Shown here piece after piece: positions 5,916-9,248 of a DNA stretch of 9,248 nt; position 1 is the first letter of the stretch, and each line of letters starts with the position of its first letter. Below the pieces are notes generated by a model. That model was not told the origin of the DNA. It saw nothing but the letters and a program-made list of their open reading frames with translations, and did not search any database. This stretch comes from Lachnospiraceae bacterium UBA7026 (GTDB taxonomy: Bacteria; Bacillota; Clostridia; Lachnospirales; Lachnospiraceae), in contig DLBH01000028.1 of NCBI GenBank assembly GCA_002494165.1, positions 1-9,248 on the forward strand. Reading direction: 5' to 3'. The position numbers and the translations under genes were made by a program.

Positions 5916-6938
5916 ATGAGACTGGGTAAACTCAAAGAGAGTGTATGGCAGCGCTCTGTGGAAAAACAATTGCATAAGAATCTGAACAGATATAAGACGG
6001 CATCACTTGGTGATGCCTTAGTCTTATCACCGGAAGCCGGCTCCGGAAGGACGGCCTGGCTCACGGCGGCTGTAGCGCCTGTCCGTGGCTGGATCCTGGC
6101 TCCGGAACGTCTGGTCGCCAGAGCTCTTGCCTCGGCGGCTGCCTGCAGAATGGGAAGCGGGCCTGATCTGAGGACTTATCCTCAGCTGCATATCAGTGCC
6201 ATACTGTCGCCGGAGACGGAGGAGCAGCCTTTTAAAAAGCTGGTCCGGGACCTGGACCGGCTGGCCTGGGACCAGAACATGTTCCTCTTTGTGGACCGGG
6301 CGGAGGTCAGTCCGGCGGTTACAAGCCTCTTGCTTTATGGCTGGCTTCAGGGACCTGCGGGGTCTGCTGCCCCGGGAGCCGGAGCCCCGGAAAAGGGGAG
6401 GCCGGATTATAGCGGCTGGGATATCTGCATGGCCGGCGACCTGGCGGCGGAAGGGACAGCCCTGATCGCTGCTGAAAAGAGGCCAGAGCTGGAACAAAGA
6501 TACACAAGGGACTATATTGATGCGGCCGGTACTACACTGGACCGGCAGGCCTTGAAAAGAATGCAGGATATTCTGGCCAAGCATTTTCCAGGTCCGGTTC
6601 TTGACCTGGGCCAGGGAGGCGTCTTCGGAGGCCTCTGGGAACTGGCTGTCGCGGCCAGGGTGGGACTTAGTGTTGAACTCAAAAGGATTCCGGTCCGCCA
6701 GCATACCATTGAGTTGTGTGAATACTACCGGCTGAATCCCTACAAGCTCCACTCCGGCGGAAATCTTCTGATTCTCTGTGAGGACGGGCCAGGTCTTGTG
6801 GACCGGGCCGGTCAGGCAGGAGTGCGGGCCGCCGTCATCGGCCGGGCTGAGACCGGCAATGACAGAACGGTCAGCTATGACGATGAAGTCCGATACTTAG
6901 AACCACCTGATATGGATGAGATCTATAAAATAGTTTAA
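5916..6938 (+). CDS. AIR synthase-related protein (HypE/PurM-like), divergent N-terminal domain
   Basis: A 340-residue protein whose C-terminal half matches the AIR synthase-related (PurM/HypE superfamily) group. Matching segments are GTALIAAEKRPELEQRY (180-196), DLGQGGVFGGLWELAVAARV (230-249), IPVRQHTIELCEYYRLNPYK (258-277), the AAVIGR strand (305-310), and GNDR near 314-317 with a LEPPDMDEIYK tail. The N-terminus begins MRLGKLKESVWQRSV, as relatives do. It then lacks the acidic GEDCA-type metal/ATP motif and the following conserved aspartate and asparagine segments, having LGDALVLSPE and alanine/proline-rich sequence instead. Relatives are annotated as hydrogenase maturation-like factors. 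The missing residues suggest a lost or altered ATP-dependent activity, which is inference. No good ribosome binding site precedes ATG; only GCGGTGAT lies about 12 bases upstream. The start rests on the conserved N-terminus. Confidence 0.82.
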   Translation: MRLGKLKESVWQRSVEKQLHKNLNRYKTASLGDALVLSPEAGSGRTAWLTAAVAPVRGWILAPERLVARALASAAACRMGSGPDLRTYPQLHISAILSPETEEQPFKKLVRDLDRLAWDQNMFLFVDRAEVSPAVTSLLLYGWLQGPAGSAAPGAGAPEKGRPDYSGWDICMAGDLAAEGTALIAAEKRPELEQRYTRDYIDAAGTTLDRQALKRMQDILAKHFPGPVLDLGQGGVFGGLWELAVAARVGLSVELKRIPVRQHTIELCEYYRLNPYKLHSGGNLLILCEDGPGLVDRAGQAGVRAAVIGRAETGNDRTVSYDDEVRYLEPPDMDEIYKIV

Positions 6939-6945
6939 ATAGTTT
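6928..6945 (+). repeat. 9-bp tandem duplication over the stop codon of the AIR synthase-related gene
   Basis: AAATAGTTT occurs twice in direct succession (6928-6936 and 6937-6945). The TAA stop (6936-6938) spans the junction, and the second copy is followed by AA, recreating a second TTTAA. Confidence 0.8.
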
Positions 6946-6956
6946 AATCAGATTAA
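6944..6956. promoter_or_regulatory. Small palindrome before the Lrp gene, possible operator
   Basis: TTAATC-A-GATTAA is a perfect 6-bp inverted repeat with a single central base, just before the ribosome binding site of the Lrp-family gene. Many Lrp/AsnC regulators bind AT-rich partial palindromes and control their own genes, so it could be an autoregulatory site. In AT-rich spacer it could also be chance. Confidence 0.25.
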
Positions 6957-6967
6957 TGGAGGCAGAG

Positions 6968-7450
6968 ATGCGCAAAGAAATATTAAAGATGCTGGAGAAT
7001 AACAGCAGGATTGATTTACATGACCTGGCAATAATGATGGGAACAGACGAGACCAGGGTTTACCAGGAGATTGAAAAGATGGAGAAGGATGGGATTATCT
7101 GTGGATATCCTACTCTGATCAACTGGGATAAGACCGGTGAGGAGAAGGTGACGGCCCTCATCGAGGTCCGGGTTACCCCCCAGAGGGGCCAGGGCTTTGA
7201 AAAACTGGCAGAAAGAATCACCAACTACCCGGAGGTCAGATCAGTCTACCTTATGTCAGGAGCCTTTGATTTTGCCGTATTCCTGGAAGGAAAGACCCTG
7301 AAAGAGGTTTCTATGTTTGTGACAAGCAAGCTGTCTACCCTCGATGCCATTACCAGTACATCCACTCATTTCGTACTGAAGAAATATAAAGATTACGGCA
7401 TTATTATGCTGGATAAGCCTAAGAGCAGCAGAATGAAGGTGACACTATGA
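6968..7450 (+). CDS. Lrp/AsnC family transcriptional regulator
   Basis: A 160-residue DNA-binding regulator of the feast/famine class. Residues 1-50 form the winged helix-turn-helix (RKEILKMLENNSRIDLHDLA, then MMGTDETRVYQEIEKMEKDG and the wing IICGYPTLINWDK). Residues 60-145 form the ligand-binding RAM domain, with VTALIEVRVTP and the VRSVYLMSGAFDFAVFLEG strand-turn-strand typical of the family. Ligands are usually amino acids. An in-frame ATG at 6956 exists, but GGAGG at 6958-6962 is spaced five bases from ATG at 6968, and the family N-terminus fits MRKEIL, so 6968 is chosen. Its stop overlaps the next start (ATGA, 7447-7450), tying its translation to the aminotransferase. This pairing suggests it controls or senses products of amino acid transamination. 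Confidence 0.92.
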   Translation: MRKEILKMLENNSRIDLHDLAIMMGTDETRVYQEIEKMEKDGIICGYPTLINWDKTGEEKVTALIEVRVTPQRGQGFEKLAERITNYPEVRSVYLMSGAFDFAVFLEGKTLKEVSMFVTSKLSTLDAITSTSTHFVLKKYKDYGIIMLDKPKSSRMKVTL

Positions 7451-8619
7451 GGAATCCCTTATCTGATACGGTGGTTCAACTGAAACCATCGGGCATACGT
7501 AAATTTTTTGATGTGGTCCAGGAGATGCCGGATGCCATTTCTCTGGGTGTGGGCGAACCGGATTTCGATACGCCCTGGCATATCCGGGAGGAAGGTATCT
7601 ATTCCTTAGAGCGGGGAAGGACCTTCTATACATCTAATGCCGGTCTCATGGAACTGAGACAGGCCATAGCCCGGTATACTTACAGGAAATGCAACATTTC
7701 CTATGATCCTAAAAAGGAGATCCTGGTTACGGTGGGCGGCAGTGAGGGAATTGATGTGGCCCTGCGGGCCATGCTTAATCCCGGCGATGAAGTGATTATT
7801 CCGGAGCCCTCCTATGTATCCTATGTGCCCTGTGTGGCCCTGACCGGAGGTGTGCCGGTGACCATTCCCCTTCAGGAGAAAAACCGGTTTAAGCTGACTG
7901 AGGAGGAACTGCTGGGAGCCATCACAGACAAGGCCAAGATTCTTGTGCTTACCTTCCCCAACAATCCCACAGGGGCCATTATGACCAAAGAAGACCTGGA
8001 GCCTATTGCCAGGATTGTACGGGAGAAGGACCTCTATGTGATTTCCGATGAAATCTACGCCGAGCTGACCTATGGTGTGGACCACTGCTCCATCGCCACT
8101 TTCCCGGGCCTGCGGGAGAGGACTATTGTAATCAATGGTTTCAGTAAAGCTTTCGCCATGACCGGCTGGAGACTGGGCTATGCCATGGGTCCGGAAGTGA
8201 TCCTTAAGCAGATGACCAAGATTCACCAGTATTGTATTATGGCTGCGCCCACCACCAGCCAGTATGCCGCCGTGGAGGCCATGAATAACGGAGAGGAAGA
8301 TGTGCAGGAGATGAGAAATGCCTACAATCACCGCCGCCGTTATCTGGTGGAGCGCTTTAAGCAGATCGGACTTAAATGTTTTGAGCCGGAAGGAGCATTC
8401 TATATCTTTCCCAGTATCCAGGAATTCGGCATGACTTCCGAAGAGTTTGCTACCCGTTTTCTCAGAGAGGAGAAGGTAGCGGTCGTACCGGGAACAGCTT
8501 TCGGGGAATGTGGTGAGGGCTTTTTGCGTGTGTCCTATGCCTACTCCTTAGATGAGCTTAAGATTGCCCTTGGACGGCTGGAGCGGTTTATCGACAGGCT
8601 CAGGTCCGAAAAGTTTTAA
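7447..8619 (+). CDS. PLP-dependent class I/II aminotransferase
   Basis: A 390-residue fold-type I aminotransferase, most like the aspartate/aromatic group Igamma. Key positions are visible: the NNPTG motif (172-176) with N173 contacting the cofactor, D201 and Y204 in ISDEIYAE, the Schiff-base lysine K234 in GFSKAFAMTGWRLGYA, and R361 in FLRVSYAYS, which should bind the substrate carboxylate. LGVGEPDFDTP (33-43) is the usual N-terminal substrate-loop segment. Length is normal. It would move amino groups between an amino acid and a 2-oxo acid in the cytoplasm; whether the substrate is aspartate, an aromatic or another amino acid cannot be told. The start overlaps the Lrp stop by four bases, with AAGGTGA at 7436-7442 as ribosome binding site inside the Lrp gene. 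TrmL starts ten bases after its stop. Confidence 0.94.
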   Translation: MRNPLSDTVVQLKPSGIRKFFDVVQEMPDAISLGVGEPDFDTPWHIREEGIYSLERGRTFYTSNAGLMELRQAIARYTYRKCNISYDPKKEILVTVGGSEGIDVALRAMLNPGDEVIIPEPSYVSYVPCVALTGGVPVTIPLQEKNRFKLTEEELLGAITDKAKILVLTFPNNPTGAIMTKEDLEPIARIVREKDLYVISDEIYAELTYGVDHCSIATFPGLRERTIVINGFSKAFAMTGWRLGYAMGPEVILKQMTKIHQYCIMAAPTTSQYAAVEAMNNGEEDVQEMRNAYNHRRRYLVERFKQIGLKCFEPEGAFYIFPSIQEFGMTSEEFATRFLREEKVAVVPGTAFGECGEGFLRVSYAYSLDELKIALGRLERFIDRLRSEKF

Positions 8620-8629
8620 GGGATGCGGC

Positions 8630-9121
8630 ATGGTTAATATTGTATTACATGAGCCGGAGATTCCGGCCAATACCGGTAATATAGGCCGTACTTGTGTGGC
8701 GACCCACAGTGTTCTCCACCTGATTGAGCCCCTGGGCTTCCGGATTAATGACAAAATGTTAAAAAGGGCCGGCCTGGATTACTGGGATAAGCTGGATGTG
8801 AGAGTCTATGAGGACTTCGAAGATTTCCTCAGTAAGAACCCCGGGGCCAGGATTTATATGGCCACCACCAAGTCCCGGCAGACCTATGCCGATGTGACTT
8901 ATGAGGATGGCTGCTATATTATGTTTGGCAAGGAAAGTGCCGGTATCCCGGAGGAGATTCTCCTTGATTACAAGGACACGGCAGTGAGGATTCCCATGTT
9001 TGGGGATATCCGGTCCCTGAACCTGTCCAATTCGGTCTCCGTTATCCTTTATGAAGCCTTGAGACAGCAGGGCTTTAAGGAACTGGAACTGGAGGGGCAG
9101 CTTCATCACTACCAGTGGTAA
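8630..9121 (+). CDS. trmL: tRNA (cytidine/uridine-34-2'-O)-methyltransferase TrmL
   Basis: A 163-residue SPOUT (knotted) methyltransferase of the TrmL/YibK type, which methylates the 2'-OH of the wobble base of certain leucine tRNAs using S-adenosylmethionine. All three SPOUT motifs are present: EPEIPANTGNIGRTC (8-22) with the conserved R20, IMFGKESAGIPEEIL (97-111), and VRIPMFGDIRSLNLSNSVSV (119-138), which forms the knot and cofactor site. Length is normal. An upstream in-frame ATG at 8552 lies inside the aminotransferase gene and would add unrelated residues. AAGGGA (8618-8623) six bases before 8630, and the family start MVNIVLHEPE, decide for 8630. It is ten bases after the aminotransferase stop and very probably on the same transcript, though functionally separate. 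The stop region reads TAAGTAAG. Confidence 0.95.
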   Translation: MVNIVLHEPEIPANTGNIGRTCVATHSVLHLIEPLGFRINDKMLKRAGLDYWDKLDVRVYEDFEDFLSKNPGARIYMATTKSRQTYADVTYEDGCYIMFGKESAGIPEEILLDYKDTAVRIPMFGDIRSLNLSNSVSVILYEALRQQGFKELELEGQLHHYQW

Positions 9122-9145
9122 GTAAGCTCCATAGTTTACTGGCAT

Positions 9146-9243
9146 GGCAGGGGAAAGTAAGCCCATGAATGACCACCATGGCAGTGATAATCAAGCTTAT
9201 GGTATGGTACAGTCGCTAAGGCAGGGGATGATAAGCCCTATGG
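9146..9243 (+). repeat. Degenerate direct repeats after trmL
   Basis: GGCAGGGGA, three bases, then TAAGCCC and ATG occur at 9146-9167 and again, 74 bases on, at 9220-9242 (second copy with an extra T before ATG). Related shorter words (TAAGCTCCAT at 9123, CAAGCTTATGG at 9192) lie at the edges or between. The copies are imperfect and the window ends in them, so their full extent is unseen. Confidence 0.45.
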
Positions 9244-9248
9244 CACGG
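9165..9248 (+). CDS. Possible start of a further gene, cut by the window end
   Basis: A frame opens at ATG 9165 and stays open for 28 codons to the window edge, beginning MNDHHGSDNQAYGMVQ. AGGGGA (9149-9154) lies ten bases upstream, a slightly long but possible ribosome binding distance. The start is polar and no family is recognised. The frame overlaps the degenerate repeats, so it may be chance; 28 codons is too short to judge. Confidence 0.35.
   Translation, partial: MNDHHGSDNQAYGMVQSLRQGMISPMAR

Noticed and set aside
4382..6064. Very long minus-strand open frame (560 codons) opposite the VanW gene
   Set aside because: Its translation is leucine-rich and featureless, it spans the end of one real gene and the start of the next, and it has no ribosome binding site. 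It is a codon-bias shadow of well-supported plus-strand genes.
6956..6967. Upstream ATG as start of the Lrp-family gene
   Set aside because: The GGAGG right after it serves the in-frame ATG at 6968; no ribosome binding site precedes 6956.
8552..8629. Upstream ATG as start of trmL
   Set aside because: It would overlap the aminotransferase by 68 bases and add residues not resembling the family; a good ribosome binding site and the family N-terminus point to 8630.

Overview
The window looks like chromosomal DNA from a Gram-positive anaerobe of the Lachnospiraceae / clostridial cluster XIVa type. This is inferred from strong AGGAG-type ribosome binding sites, AT-rich spacers around GC-richer genes, several tRNA genes without an encoded CCA, and the protein families present: a VanW/PG_binding_4 protein, a B12-binding radical SAM protein with a DUF4080-like C-terminus, an AIR-synthase-related protein, and an Lrp regulator overlapping an aminotransferase gene. 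No phage, IS element, CRISPR array or plasmid function is visible. It reads as ordinary core or near-core genome with a few odd details.

Layout. (1) 1-200: tRNA-Val(TAC) and tRNA-Phe(GAA) on the plus strand, then about 300 bases of AT-rich spacer with a weak hairpin and a possible promoter. (2) 497-1859: a six-helix DUF308/HdeD-like membrane protein and a TM1586-type nitroreductase, plus strand, ending in a perfect 16-bp inverted repeat. (3) 1978-2316: two tRNA-Gly genes (GCC and TCC anticodons) on the minus strand, each with a recognisable sigma-A-type promoter. The GCC gene has a classic hairpin/U-tract terminator. They converge on the nitroreductase and diverge from the next gene. (4) 2396-6938, plus strand: B12-binding radical SAM protein, a 32-residue single-helix membrane peptide, a VanW-family envelope protein, and a divergent AIR-synthase/HypE-like protein that keeps its C-terminal domain but has lost the usual N-terminal signature. 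(5) 6968-9121, plus strand: Lrp/AsnC regulator, class I/II aminotransferase (4-base overlap) and TrmL tRNA 2'-O-methyltransferase (10-base gap), probably one transcript. A possible new gene start lies at the right edge.

Genes working together: the Lrp regulator and aminotransferase are translationally coupled and probably form an amino-acid-responsive pair; TrmL modifies the tRNA wobble base and may simply share the transcript. The other neighbours have no evident common pathway.

The most unusual pattern is not a gene. Short tandem duplications (14, 14, 14, 13 and 9 bp) sit on or right beside the stop codons of five plus-strand genes. In the radical SAM gene the duplication appears to have moved the reading frame past an older stop and lengthened the protein. 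Other points worth attention are a tRNA-Phe with a badly paired acceptor stem and the GC-rich inverted repeat that lacks a U-tract. I did not find a convincing new multi-gene system.
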